47,645 bases of DNA from CAZBMJ01 sp964493205 (GCA_964493205.1 CAZBMJ010000016.1:1-47645); one strand, 5' to 3'; numbered from the stretch's first letter, positions 1 through 8,721 are shown. Notes: generated by a model not told the origin, from the letters alone. Numbers and translations are program-made.

Positions 1-80
1 TTTTAATATTTTTAAATATTATCTCATATAACTTTTTTATGAGAGCGTAGCTATATGCTTATACAAAAGTCTTTATGCTT

Positions 81-1463
81 TTAACGAATGAATGGAAATA
101 GCCCTAAAATACTTAATGTGGCGCATGCTATAATCAGTAAATAAGGAAGAGGTTTGTTTTCAGAATTTTTGTATTCATTGGGGGCTTTAGAATAAAAAAA
201 TACAAACATCCTCATTAAGCAAGCAACACCCATGCCAATAGATATAAAAATAAATAAGTGAAAGATAATACTGTCTTGCATATATGACAATAAAGATAGT
301 TTTACGAAGTAACCAACCGTGCCGGGAATGCCTGCAATACTTGCTATAGCTATTAAAAAGCATAAAGTTTTTAATTTATTTTGTCTGCCAAAGCCTGAAA
401 TGTCTTCCCAGGTGATTAAATGGTTATTTATTGATTCCATAACTTGCAATGAGCAAAACAAGCAAAATAAAGACAAGCTTATAAAAGCATAAATGCCTAT
501 GATATAAACTCTGTGAGGTAATGATAATGAATTTCCTATGAGAACTGCTAGGCAAACTAAAGGTGCTACACAGGATGCCATGTAGGCAACTGTTCTTTTT
601 ATTTTACTTTGATCCATTAATCTAAAACAAATAATCAAAAAACTAAGAGAAATAATGGTTATTAAAATTTTAAAAGCAGAAGCATTTTGGTGGTAACTAT
701 TAAAAAAATAATATTTTAAATTAAATAGGTTAAATAAGCCAAGTATGCAAGAATTACTATATAAAAAAAATGCTGTGCTTAAGTTTGCACCATCGGCGCA
801 ATTTATATGTCCTATGTGAAAAGGAGGAATACCATTTATACAGAAAATTGACATTAAAGAAAAGAAAATAAAAACATTATTAGCATTAATTATGCTGTCA
901 TAACCTTTTATGAAATTAGTGTTTTCTATGTTTAAAATATCAGCAAATATTAAATTAAATAAACCAATTATTAATATAAAAACGCAGTTATAAGCAAGTT
1001 TAACGCCCACTTCTGCTTTTTTGCTTCCCTTAGTTGTCTTAATAGCTAAGGTTGTCATTATTACTAACCAGGTAGTAGTGGTTAGTGTTTTTATTACATC
1101 ATATGACGAGTTTATATTAATAGATAATATAGTGACACTTGCTAGAGTTAAAAAATAAATTTTATTATATTCAAATTTATTTTTATTTATTTTCAAAATA
1201 TTTATAAAGATAAATGCATTTATAAATATAAAAACATTTGAACATGATTGTATAAAAGCTAATTCGTCTTTATTATAAAGGCCTTCATATATAAAATTTA
1301 TTGATGATAAAATCATAAAAATAACAATAATAAAACTTATTAGAAAATCTGAATTAGAATAATGATTATTACTGTTTGTATTGCTGCTAATGCTGTCAAG
1401 AAAGATCATTAAAAAAGTTAAGAGAATGAGCGATAAATTTATGGCTTCTATGCTTATTATCAT
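81..1463 (-). CDS. nuoN: NADH-quinone oxidoreductase subunit N-like (antiporter-like membrane subunit)
   Basis: This is a 460-residue polytopic membrane protein and the last gene of the nuoJKLMN-like operon. It belongs to the antiporter-like subunits of complex I. The C-terminal half matches NuoN well: there is a segment reading SIAGIPGTVGYFVKL (about residues 385-400), where NuoN has its AGIP-x-GF-x-x-K motif with the conserved TM12 lysine. The first half is eroded. The segment NGIPPFHIGH corresponds to the usual K-x-x-x-VPFH stretch, but the lysine before it reads Asn, and the following helix reads LYSNSCILG where NuoN has a second lysine. It starts 11 bases after the nuoM-like stop. Identity is from motif matching and gene order; the eroded first half leaves its proton-pumping ability uncertain. 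Confidence 0.8.
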   Translation of the reverse strand: MIISIEAINLSLILLTFLMIFLDSISSNTNSNNHYSNSDFLISFIIVIFMILSSINFIYEGLYNKDELAFIQSCSNVFIFINAFIFINILKINKNKFEYNKIYFLTLASVTILSININSSYDVIKTLTTTTWLVIMTTLAIKTTKGSKKAEVGVKLAYNCVFILIIGLFNLIFADILNIENTNFIKGYDSIINANNVFIFFSLMSIFCINGIPPFHIGHINCADGANLSTAFFLYSNSCILGLFNLFNLKYYFFNSYHQNASAFKILITIISLSFLIICFRLMDQSKIKRTVAYMASCVAPLVCLAVLIGNSLSLPHRVYIIGIYAFISLSLFCLFCSLQVMESINNHLITWEDISGFGRQNKLKTLCFLIAIASIAGIPGTVGYFVKLSLLSYMQDSIIFHLFIFISIGMGVACLMRMFVFFYSKAPNEYKNSENKPLPYLLIIACATLSILGLFPFIR

Positions 1464-1474
1464 TAATGTATCCT

Positions 1475-2833
1475 TTAAGGTGCATAAAGAGTAAGAAAGG
1501 GAATAGCAATATTTACAAACAGCCCCAGGAAAAATAAAAATTTATTTATATTTGAATTAAATAAAAACTTTTTTTCATAAATAGTTTGATTATTATTTGG
1601 TAACTGTTTTATGTTAATACTTTCTATTATTACAGTATAAACAAATAGAAAATATAAAATTAGCCAGAATAAAAAACAAATATTAATAATTAAGTTTTTT
1701 TGTTGATTTAGCATGTTCCAAATAATTATCCATAAACTACATCCTATTCCTATTCCTGGAATACCTAAAAAGAGTAGAGAAGTGAAATTTTTGTTTTTTA
1801 TTTTTTCATTAAAATTAAAGTAGTTTAAGTTTTTTTTATTTATGTAGAAACTTGTTATGTAACAATAGATATTACATATAAATAAACTTGTTGATAGTTT
1901 TAAAAACAATTCAGTATTTTGTGCAAATAAAACACAAACAGATAGTGATGAATAAAAAATTAAATTATAGTAATAATTCAAATTATTTTGTTTTTCATAA
2001 AGAGATAGTAATGATATATACATGGCTCCTATTAAACTCATAACTATAATTATAATAGATAGACCTAAAGAAAAATTAAGTTGTTTTTGTATAAGCGTTA
2101 TAAGAAAAAAACCTGATATTTGCAAGAAAGCAATGATTATGGGAGCTTCGTCTTCTTGACAATTAGTGTAGAATTGTTTCATAGATGGAAAAAACATAGG
2201 CAAAGACATTCTGGCAAGCCCAGGAGCCAATAATAATATAAAAGTTAGTATGGGATTTTGTAATGATAAAAACATGTTTTTAGTTTGTATAATAATCAAG
2301 CAAATACTATCGCAACAAATTAGAAATATTCCCATTCTAAATATAGTGCTTCCTCGAGTGGGTTGATTGCTTAGTGCCATCATAAAAAATATAATGAAAC
2401 TTGATAACGACAATATTGGTAAAGCAATTTTAATATCACTTTGTCCTAAAATTATATGTAGAATAAAAGTAAATAAAAATGGTGAAGCTTGTTGGATATT
2501 ATTTTTATAATTATTATGTTTTGATAAGAAAGAATTAAAAGTCAAAACTATTATAGATATGCAATACAAAAATATGTTTTTATCGCTTATTTTTAAGTCA
2601 AAATTAATATTTAAATTAAGAAAAGGAAAAGAAATGGCAGTGGTGGCCAAAACGTTTTTTTTAAAAAATAAAAAAAATATATAAGCCATTACTAAACATT
2701 CCATAAGAGCAAAAAATTTTGCTAAGGTTGTTTGTGCTTCTATATCTACATTTGGTGTTAATGTTATAAAAATAGTAGCGATCAAGGGCAAAAATACTAA
2801 AGCAAATAGCGCTATTTGATCTTGTAATGGCAT
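1475..2833 (-). CDS. nuoM: NADH-quinone oxidoreductase subunit M-like
   Basis: A 452-residue, highly hydrophobic protein between the nuoL-like and nuoN-like genes; its start overlaps the nuoL-like stop by one base (TAATG). The N-terminus (a helix then a TLTPNVD-type stretch) and the central LAPGLARMSLPMFFP segment sit where NuoM has its K-x-P-x-x-P-x-H-x-W-L-P-D-A-H region. The lysine position reads Arg, and the His-Trp-Leu-Pro-Asp signature is mostly gone. A later PGIGIGCSLWIIIWNML helix corresponds to the second half. Family assignment rests mainly on operon position and hydropathy. It is somewhat shorter than the usual roughly 500 residues of NuoM. Confidence 0.65.
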   Translation of the reverse strand: MPLQDQIALFALVFLPLIATIFITLTPNVDIEAQTTLAKFFALMECLVMAYIFFLFFKKNVLATTAISFPFLNLNINFDLKISDKNIFLYCISIIVLTFNSFLSKHNNYKNNIQQASPFLFTFILHIILGQSDIKIALPILSLSSFIIFFMMALSNQPTRGSTIFRMGIFLICCDSICLIIIQTKNMFLSLQNPILTFILLLAPGLARMSLPMFFPSMKQFYTNCQEDEAPIIIAFLQISGFFLITLIQKQLNFSLGLSIIIIVMSLIGAMYISLLSLYEKQNNLNYYYNLIFYSSLSVCVLFAQNTELFLKLSTSLFICNIYCYITSFYINKKNLNYFNFNEKIKNKNFTSLLFLGIPGIGIGCSLWIIIWNMLNQQKNLIINICFLFWLILYFLFVYTVIIESINIKQLPNNNQTIYEKKFLFNSNINKFLFFLGLFVNIAIPFLTLYAP

Positions 2834-4008
2834 TAGTTCACCGCCATGTAAAAATAAGTTATGAAAATAACTAAAACCATAACGAGAGATCTTTTAAGGC
2901 TACCACTATGAAGTAACTTAAGAGGTATTTGAAAAATAGTGAGACAAAGTTGAGGTAGGATAAAAAATAAAAAATTTCCATACAAAGGACTGATTATTTT
3001 TAAAAAAACTTTTTGTATAAATAAAATTACTTTATTGTTTGTCTGTTTATTTTCCTTTTCTGTATTTATTTTGTTATCGTTAATTAGCAAATAAATAAAT
3101 GAATAAAATATAATTATAAAAAATGGTTCATAAAATCTGTTTATAGCTATTAAAAATGTTGCTATTGATATTGCTAAGAAATAAATATTATCTTTGTTTT
3201 TTATAGTTTTTATAATAGCGTATAGCACTAAAAAAAGAAATGATATGATTATTATCTTTAATAATAATTTATCGTTAATATTATTTATGTATTTGTATAG
3301 AATAATTAATGTTGCTATTAGAGACGTTGTCTTGTGAAAAATAAAATTATAATACTTATTGTTTAAATCAAGCAAAATTATTTTCATTAGTATTCCTAGA
3401 AGAATAAAAATTGTTGATAATAAATAGTTTATTTGTGTATCTTGATATGTTGTTGTAAGCAGTTCTAAGTTGTTTTGTGATAAATGATAAAATAATCCAA
3501 AAATAATCAATAAATCACTAAGCATCTGCCAGTAAAAAATACCGCATATATAGCTTTTATTTTGCTTATTTATTAACTTTTCATCATGCAAGTAATAAGT
3601 TATTAGTGTTATTATTGGTGCTATAAAAAAATTAATACTTATTTGATTAGTTATAATTATCAATATGATGCATATTGAATTTAAAACGGTTGGTAATAAT
3701 ATTTTAATTAATTTTTTTTCTTTAATTATGAAAAATATTGTTATAAGATTTAAAATTATTAGTAAAACTAGTAAAGAGAGCTTGTTATTAATATAAAAAC
3801 TTATCTTAGTTGATTTATAGATTATTTCTGTGTTTTGTAAGTATGTTTTTGCTGTTAAAAAGATGCTTAAACAAAAAAACGGTAATAGTGCAATAATCCA
3901 TATAATTTTATGCTTAAAAGATAAGTAATTTAATTTATTATTTAAATTATAGAGTATTAAAATAACGAGAAGTGAGAATGAAAAATATAAATAGATTTCT
4001 GTTATCAT
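2833..4008 (-). CDS. nuoL: NADH-quinone oxidoreductase subunit L-like, short and divergent
   Basis: A 391-residue multi-helix membrane protein in the NuoL position of a JKLMN gene order. NuoL is normally over 600 residues with 16 helices, so this protein is about a third short. A LLGILMK segment (about residue 210) resembles the TM7 region of NuoL with its lysine, but the following PTPVSALIHAATMV-type signature is replaced by FIFHKTTSLIATLI. The TM5 Trp-Glu signature is not visible. The C-terminus keeps a hydrophobic helix after a basic amphipathic stretch. It begins two bases after the nuoK-like stop. I call it NuoL by synteny; from sequence alone it would be only a divergent antiporter-like membrane protein. 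Confidence 0.5.
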   Translation of the reverse strand: MITEIYLYFSFSLLVILILYNLNNKLNYLSFKHKIIWIIALLPFFCLSIFLTAKTYLQNTEIIYKSTKISFYINNKLSLLVLLIILNLITIFFIIKEKKLIKILLPTVLNSICIILIIITNQISINFFIAPIITLITYYLHDEKLINKQNKSYICGIFYWQMLSDLLIIFGLFYHLSQNNLELLTTTYQDTQINYLLSTIFILLGILMKIILLDLNNKYYNFIFHKTTSLIATLIILYKYINNINDKLLLKIIIISFLFLVLYAIIKTIKNKDNIYFLAISIATFLIAINRFYEPFFIIIFYSFIYLLINDNKINTEKENKQTNNKVILFIQKVFLKIISPLYGNFLFFILPQLCLTIFQIPLKLLHSGSLKRSLVMVLVIFITYFYMAVN

Positions 4009-4010
4009 TA

Positions 4011-4292
4011 TTAACCTCTTAGCTCAGTAAACTCATCTATTTGTGTGGTTGAACGCCTGCGAAACATGAGCACGCTTAAAGAAATTAAAAATGTCCCTAA
4101 GGAAATTACGAGTAAAAATATCATTATGCTTAAATATTTTTTACTTTCTTGTTCGTAAAAAGAAATTAAAAATGGATGAATTCCTATTATTATTTGAGTT
4201 ATAGATATGAGTATATTTGAAATATTATTTTTTAAAAATATTCCAAGAACTCCACAGCAAATAGATAAGAGGCAAAAAGTTTCTATATTCAT
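4011..4292 (-). CDS. nuoK: NADH-quinone oxidoreductase subunit K
   Basis: A 93-residue protein with three predicted helices, close to the usual NuoK length of about 100. The C-terminal tail is the giveaway: FRRRSTTQIDEFTELRG parallels the E. coli NuoK tail (HRRRQNLNIDSVSEMRG). The two membrane glutamates that define NuoK are missing: the TM2 GLE-x-M-x-N-A motif reads SITQIIIGIH, so Glu36 aligns with Gln, and the TM3 AAAEA segment reads GTFLI, so Glu72 is lost. The start codon overlaps the nuoJ-like stop (ATGA). This is the best-supported member of the operon and fixes its identity as Nuo rather than Mrp or hydrogenase type. Confidence 0.85.
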   Translation of the reverse strand: MNIETFCLLSICCGVLGIFLKNNISNILISITQIIIGIHPFLISFYEQESKKYLSIMIFLLVISLGTFLISLSVLMFRRRSTTQIDEFTELRG

Positions 4293-4765
4293 GTTTTTCT
4301 CTTAGTAACTTTATTGTTGAATAGAATAATCGAGCATATTATTATTAATAGTATTGAGAAAAAAGAGTATATTATTAGTGATTCATTGGTGTCTAAATTG
4401 TCTTTTTTTATTTCTATATTAGAACTGAATAAAGCTATGTTGTTACTTTTTTGATAAATAATAAAAAAAATTAATAAACTTATGGGCATGAATAATTTAC
4501 TTGTTTTTTGCCAAGGTCGTAGACTTGCTTTATGAAAATAAAAAATAATACTAAAAATTAAAAAGCTTAATAGTGTTATAAATAGGTTAATTATGAGAGT
4601 TTCATCACCTAACTTTTGAGAGCTTAAGTAATATAAATTTACCAAGAGGCTTTGTATAAGCAAAAAGCTTGTGCTTACTAAACTGTTTGAAGAAAAAAAA
4701 CAAGCAAGCGCGCATATGAAAGCCAGTGTTAAAAAGATTTGGGGACTAAGAATATATTCTATCAT
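4289..4765 (-). CDS. nuoJ: NADH-quinone oxidoreductase subunit J-like
   Basis: A 158-residue membrane protein with about five hydrophobic segments; the first gene of the minus-strand operon. The early segment NSLVSTSFLLIQSLLVNLYYL matches the NuoJ pattern of a P/S-V-x-x-A-L helix followed by a residue-dense second helix. The NuoJ TM3 signature (Y-A-G-A-I-M-V-L-F, which forms the pi-bulge) is replaced by IINLFITLLSF, losing Tyr and Gly. No nuoA-I genes lie upstream: the next gene, gatC, is divergent. A purine-rich GAGGG lies well upstream of the ATG, so the ribosome site is weak. Assignment depends on the overlap with the clear nuoK. Confidence 0.6.
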   Translation of the reverse strand: MIEYILSPQIFLTLAFICALACFFSSNSLVSTSFLLIQSLLVNLYYLSSQKLGDETLIINLFITLLSFLIFSIIFYFHKASLRPWQKTSKLFMPISLLIFFIIYQKSNNIALFSSNIEIKKDNLDTNESLIIYSFFSILLIIICSIILFNNKVTKRKT

Positions 4766-4889
4766 TTTTTATGTGCTGACCCTCTTTTTTTGGTTAAATA
4801 GTTTAAGCATACTGTATTAAACTTATTTTATCTGTTAACTTTTGAAAATAACATAAAATTATCTTACTTTAAGAAATTTAGGCATAATT

Positions 4890-5174
4890 ATGACTTTTGA
4901 TAAAAAAGATTTAGAAAAAGTTTCAAAGCTCGCAAGGCTTTACTTAGACGAAAATGAAAAAGAAAAATTATTGATTGAATTAGACAAAATAGTTGATTTT
5001 GTAGCACAATTGAATGAAGTAGATGTTTCTTTGGTAGAGCCGATGGCTTATCCACATGAAAGTGTCTTAACTTTACGAGAAGACCAAGCTTTTGAGCAAG
5101 TGGGTAGAAAGGGCTTAATGGGTTCAAAAGGTTATGATGAAGGTTTAGTAAAAGTTCCTAAAATTATTGAATAG
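4890..5174 (+). CDS. gatC: Aspartyl/glutamyl-tRNA amidotransferase subunit C
   Basis: A 94-residue protein with the full GatC pattern: an N-terminal V-x-x-x-A-x-L-A-R-L helix (KVSKLARLYL), a central LDKIVDFVAQLNEVD helix and a VEPMAYP turn followed by LREDQ. GatC wraps around and stabilises GatA in the GatCAB complex, which converts Glu-tRNA(Gln) and Asp-tRNA(Asn) to the amidated forms in the cytoplasm. gatA follows eight bases downstream, so the two are co-transcribed. No gatB lies in this window. The roughly 125-base gap to the divergent nuoJ-like gene must hold promoters for both directions; I cannot define them confidently. Confidence 0.95.
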   Translation: MTFDKKDLEKVSKLARLYLDENEKEKLLIELDKIVDFVAQLNEVDVSLVEPMAYPHESVLTLREDQAFEQVGRKGLMGSKGYDEGLVKVPKIIE

Positions 5175-5182
5175 AAGGTTTT

Positions 5183-6655
5183 ATGTCTAATTCTGTATTA
5201 AAAAAAGACTTAATAGAAATAATTAAAGATTTAAAAGAAGGAAAAGTTAGTAGCGAGGGCTTAACCCTGGCTTGCTTTGATCAAATAAAAAAACATGATG
5301 AAAAAATTGGTTCAATTTTATGGCTTAATCAAGAAAAATCTTTAGAGCAAGCAAGAGCATCTGATGCCCGTAGAAAAAATAAGCAAGCTTTAAGTGATTT
5401 AGATGGCGTGCCCATAGCTATAAAAGATATGATTTTAAGCACAGATTTTATTTCTAGTGCTGCTAGCAAAATTCTAGAAGGTTATATCTCGCCCTATGAT
5501 TCTACTGTGGTAAAAAACTTACGTAAATCTGGCGTAGTTATGCTTGGAAAAACTAACCAAGATGAATTTGCTATGGGATCGTCGAACGAATCTTCTGCTT
5601 ATAAAATTTGTCGTAATCCTTGGAATGAAAATCATTCTCCAGGAGGAAGCTCTGGTGGAAGCGCCGCTTGTGTGAGCGCGGGCATGGCCTATGGTTCACT
5701 AGGAACTGATACGGGCGGGTCAATTAGACAGCCTGCAGCTTTTTGTGGCTTAGTTGGCATTAAACCTAGCTATGGTCGGGTATCGCGCTTTGGTATTATA
5801 GCCTTTGCTAGTTCTTTGGATCAAGTAGGCCCTATGGCTAAATCTACTAAAGGTTGTGCTAAATTATTATCGGCTATTGCGGGTTATGATCCTTGCGATT
5901 CTACCTCGTCAAACTTGCCTGTACCTGACTATGCCGCGTTGATAAAACCAGATGTTAAAAATAAAAAAGTAGGCGTGCCTAAAGAATATTTTTCTAAAGG
6001 CCTGTCAGACTACATGAAAGCATCTGTTGATAAATCCATAGAAATACTTGAAAAAAATGGCGCACAAATAGTAGAAATTTCGCTACCTCATACCAAATAT
6101 GCCATAGCGACTTATTATATTATTGCCACAGCCGAAGCTTCATCTAATTTGTCTCGCTATGATGGTGTGCGTTTTGGACCGCGCCTAGGAGATAATAAAA
6201 ATTTATTAAGCATGTATGAAGAAACTCGTGGTCATTTATTTGGTACAGAAGTAAAGCGTAGAATTATTTTAGGAACGTATGTTTTAAGCGCAGGCTATTA
6301 CGAAGCTTATTATTTACAGGCTCAAAAAGTAAGAAGATTATTTGCTAATGATTTTAATAATGCTTTTAAAGAAGTAGACTTAATAATTTCACCAACTACC
6401 CCCACTTCAGCCTTTAGTCTAGGAAGTAAAAGTAAAGATCCTTTGGAAATTTATTTAAACGATATTTATACTATTAGTGCTAATTTGGCTGGTTTATGCG
6501 CTATTTCAGTGCCTTGTGGGCTAGATAACAATGGTTTGCCGCTAGGTACACAGCTGATGGCTCGTCCTTTTGATGAACAAACTTTATTTGATGCCTCTTT
6601 TTTGCTTGAACAAAATCTAGGATTTGATCCTCACCCCAAAATGCTCAAAGAGTAA
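5183..6655 (+). CDS. gatA: Glutamyl-tRNA(Gln) amidotransferase subunit A
   Basis: A 490-residue amidase-signature enzyme of standard GatA length. The Ser-cisSer-Lys triad is visible: Lys81 in GVPIAIKD, Ser156 in SPGGSSGGSAA, and Ser180 in GTDTGGSIRQPA. GatA hydrolyses glutamine and channels ammonia to GatB for transamidation of misacylated tRNA. The C-terminal region keeps the SVPCGL and LPLGTQLM stretches of the family. It follows gatC by eight bases with AGAAGG before the ATG. The downstream HIT gene starts six bases after its stop, extending the operon. Confidence 0.96.
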   Translation: MSNSVLKKDLIEIIKDLKEGKVSSEGLTLACFDQIKKHDEKIGSILWLNQEKSLEQARASDARRKNKQALSDLDGVPIAIKDMILSTDFISSAASKILEGYISPYDSTVVKNLRKSGVVMLGKTNQDEFAMGSSNESSAYKICRNPWNENHSPGGSSGGSAACVSAGMAYGSLGTDTGGSIRQPAAFCGLVGIKPSYGRVSRFGIIAFASSLDQVGPMAKSTKGCAKLLSAIAGYDPCDSTSSNLPVPDYAALIKPDVKNKKVGVPKEYFSKGLSDYMKASVDKSIEILEKNGAQIVEISLPHTKYAIATYYIIATAEASSNLSRYDGVRFGPRLGDNKNLLSMYEETRGHLFGTEVKRRIILGTYVLSAGYYEAYYLQAQKVRRLFANDFNNAFKEVDLIISPTTPTSAFSLGSKSKDPLEIYLNDIYTISANLAGLCAISVPCGLDNNGLPLGTQLMARPFDEQTLFDASFLLEQNLGFDPHPKMLKE

Positions 6656-6661
6656 AAAATT

Positions 6662-7003
6662 ATGGATTGCATATTTTGTAAAATTATAAAAAGAGAAGCA
6701 AATGCTCAAATAGTTTTTGAAAATGAATTTGTCACAGCTTTTAAAGATATAAAACCTGATGCGCCCATACACTTTTTAATTATTCCTAATATTCATATTG
6801 CCACTCTCAATGATACAAAGCCTGAGCATGCTAAATTTTTGTCAGAAATTTTATTAACAGCCAAAGTTCTAGCTGTACAAAATCATGTTTTAGAAGATTC
6901 TTATAGGCTAGTTTTCAATACTAATAAACTTGCTTGCCAAAGTGTGTTTCATATTCATGCGCATTTTTTAGCCAATAGATCCTTTAAGTGGCCTCCTGGT
7001 TAA
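6662..7003 (+). CDS. HIT family nucleotide-binding protein (HinT-like)
   Basis: A 113-residue histidine-triad protein. The N-terminal CIFC (Cys3/Cys6) is the zinc-binding start typical of HinT proteins. The triad is His97-x-His99-x-His101 in FHIHAHFLANRS; His99 would be the nucleophile. The family hydrolyses nucleoside phosphoramidates and adenylated lysine. The usual post-triad HVIGGR segment reads HFLANR, an acceptable variant. It sits six bases after gatA and 36 bases before the NHLP-type gene, within a same-strand cluster. Confidence 0.92.
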   Translation: MDCIFCKIIKREANAQIVFENEFVTAFKDIKPDAPIHFLIIPNIHIATLNDTKPEHAKFLSEILLTAKVLAVQNHVLEDSYRLVFNTNKLACQSVFHIHAHFLANRSFKWPPG

Positions 7004-7039
7004 GAATACTATAGGATAATTACTTATAGGAAGGTGAAT

Positions 7040-7411
7040 ATGAATAAAGATATAATTCGTGATTATGAGCTTGATATTATTGTAAAAGCCTGGCGTGATG
7101 AAAGTTTTAGGCAAAAATTGCTGAAAAATGCCAAAGCCGCCATTGAAGAAGAGTTTGAGATTGAAGTTCCTTCTGACATAAAAATTAGCGTGCATGAGGA
7201 AAGTGAGGAATCAATACACTTAATAGTCCCAAGCGTACCTTCTAATTTTATAACTGATGATTTTTCTGATGAAGAGCTAAAAGATGTGATCGGTGGCGTC
7301 ATGTCTTCAAATCATGGTGTTAGTTTTTATAATGATAAAAAGCTTAAAGAGCTAAAAAAAGAAAATGAACAGCTAAAGAAAGATCTGCTAAAGCTTACCA
7401 AAAAACACTAA
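7040..7411 (+). CDS. NHLP-leader (nitrile-hydratase-alpha-like) RiPP precursor peptide
   Basis: A 123-residue protein. I chose ATG 7040, preceded by AGGAAGG at five bases, over an in-frame GTG at 7034. Residues 12-86 match the NHLP leader family (TIGR03793-type) closely: a WRDESFRQKLL helix, AKAAIEEEF, a VPSDIKISVHEE strand, an IHLIVPSVP strand, and finally DEELKDVIGG, whose Gly85-Gly86 is the classic cleavage site. The 37-residue tail after GG has no Cys and looks like a leucine-zipper helix (LKELKKENEQLKKDLLKL), unlike usual modified cores. NHLP precursors are normally processed and exported by PCAT peptidase-transporters. None is in view, and neither is any cyclodehydratase, lanthionine or radical-SAM maturase. 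It may instead be a repurposed NHase-alpha-like domain. Confidence 0.8.
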   Translation: MNKDIIRDYELDIIVKAWRDESFRQKLLKNAKAAIEEEFEIEVPSDIKISVHEESEESIHLIVPSVPSNFITDDFSDEELKDVIGGVMSSNHGVSFYNDKKLKELKKENEQLKKDLLKLTKKH

Positions 7412-7425
7412 AAAGAGGTTTATTT

Positions 7426-8613
7426 ATGCTAACTACTGAGCCAGTAATCAATAATGTTTCTATGAATTTAGTGGATGATTTAAAAAAAGCGCTGTCACAG
7501 ACATATATTTCTGAGCTTGGTATAGACGCATTATCTTTAGGCATATTAAAAGAAATAAATTTTGCCGATAAGCTTAAAGTAGATTTAGTGTTGCCAAGTT
7601 TTGGTTTGAAATCAGAAAAAGATATAGCTTTTGCTATAAAAAAAGTTTTAGCTAATCATGTTGCTGATACCAGCAAAATAGACTTAAATTTTTATTCTGA
7701 TGTTAAGCCTGCAGCTATTCAAAGTATCAAGATTGAAGAACTTGCCGACGTTAGAAATGTTATTTTAGTGGCATCTGGCAAAGGCGGAGTTGGCAAAAGC
7801 ACTGTTGCTGGCAATCTAGCCCTAAGTTTGGCTAGTCTTGGTTGTAGGGTTGGTTTGCTTGATGCTGATGTTTATGGACCTTCTTTGCCACTAATGTTTG
7901 GTTTACAAAAAAATATTGATATTAAAGGATTTAAAGACGAAAAAACCAATAACACCTTTATGATTCCACCAATAAAACATGATGTGTCCTTAATGAGCAT
8001 AGGTTTTTTAGTTGATACAGATGCACCCATGGTGTGGCGTGGGCCCATGATCGCTTCTGCTTGTATGCAAATGTTTAATAATGTTTATTGGGGACAGCTT
8101 GATTACCTAATTGTTGACATGCCTCCAGGTACTGGTGATATTCAACTTAGTATTGCCCAAAAAATTAATGTAGCAGGCGCTATTATTGTCTCTACTCCAC
8201 AAGATATGGCTTTATTAGACGTAGTAAGAGCCAAAAAAATGTTTGATAAAGTAAACATTAATACGATTGGTTTAGTAGAAAATATGAGTTATTTTACGTG
8301 TGATTCTTGTGATAAGCGTCATGAAATTTTCTCAAGTGGTGGTGCAATTAAAAAAGCCCAAGAACTTGGCATAGAAGTTTTGGCTGAAATTCCCATATTG
8401 CCTGATTTAAGAATTTCTTGTGATAAAGGTGAGCCATTATTGTCAGCCTTAGGCGATAATGTAAGCAAACCTATTTTTACAGACATAGCCTATAAAGTCG
8501 TGGCAGATATTACTAAACGAGCATTATTTGCAGAAAAAATTAATAACAGTGAACTTAATAAAATTAAACCCCCAGTAGAAGTAGAAAAAAAGCGTCGTTT
8601 AGCTGTTTTATAA
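7426..8613 (+). CDS. apbC: Mrp/ApbC family Fe-S cluster carrier ATPase
   Basis: A 395-residue protein with an N-terminal MIP18/DUF59-like domain (about residues 15-85) and a P-loop ATPase domain. The deviant Walker A reads SGKGGVGKST (117-126). The switch region LDADVYGPS is near 145-153 and DMPPGTGD near 231-238. The cluster-binding CxxC is Cys292-Asp-Ser-Cys295 in NMSYFTCDSC. Mrp/ApbC proteins carry Fe-S clusters to apoproteins in the cytosol. It begins 14 bases after the NHLP-type gene with an AGAGG ribosome site, so the two are probably co-transcribed. The downstream terminator closes the gatC-apbC operon. Confidence 0.95.
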   Translation: MLTTEPVINNVSMNLVDDLKKALSQTYISELGIDALSLGILKEINFADKLKVDLVLPSFGLKSEKDIAFAIKKVLANHVADTSKIDLNFYSDVKPAAIQSIKIEELADVRNVILVASGKGGVGKSTVAGNLALSLASLGCRVGLLDADVYGPSLPLMFGLQKNIDIKGFKDEKTNNTFMIPPIKHDVSLMSIGFLVDTDAPMVWRGPMIASACMQMFNNVYWGQLDYLIVDMPPGTGDIQLSIAQKINVAGAIIVSTPQDMALLDVVRAKKMFDKVNINTIGLVENMSYFTCDSCDKRHEIFSSGGAIKKAQELGIEVLAEIPILPDLRISCDKGEPLLSALGDNVSKPIFTDIAYKVVADITKRALFAEKINNSELNKIKPPVEVEKKRRLAVL

Positions 8614-8640
8614 ATAAATTTTTAAAAATTACTATTTTTT

Positions 8641-8664
8641 AGGCCAAATTTTTGGCCTTTTTTC
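8641..8664 (+). terminator. Rho-independent terminator after apbC
   Basis: AGGCCAAA and TTTGGCCT form a stem with a very short T loop, followed directly by a run of T. It lies 28 bases past the apbC stop and just upstream of the next gene. Confidence 0.85.
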
Positions 8665-8721
8665 TATCATCCCATGCCAGCGGTTATTTCGTTTAAAGCT
8701 GCAAATTTACATGAGGATACT

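Noticed and set aside
81..4765. Mrp-type Na+/H+ antiporter or hydrogenase-4 operon
   Set aside because: The C-terminal tail of the 93-residue protein and the J-K-L-M-N gene order fit NADH-quinone oxidoreductase better than Mrp or Hyf.
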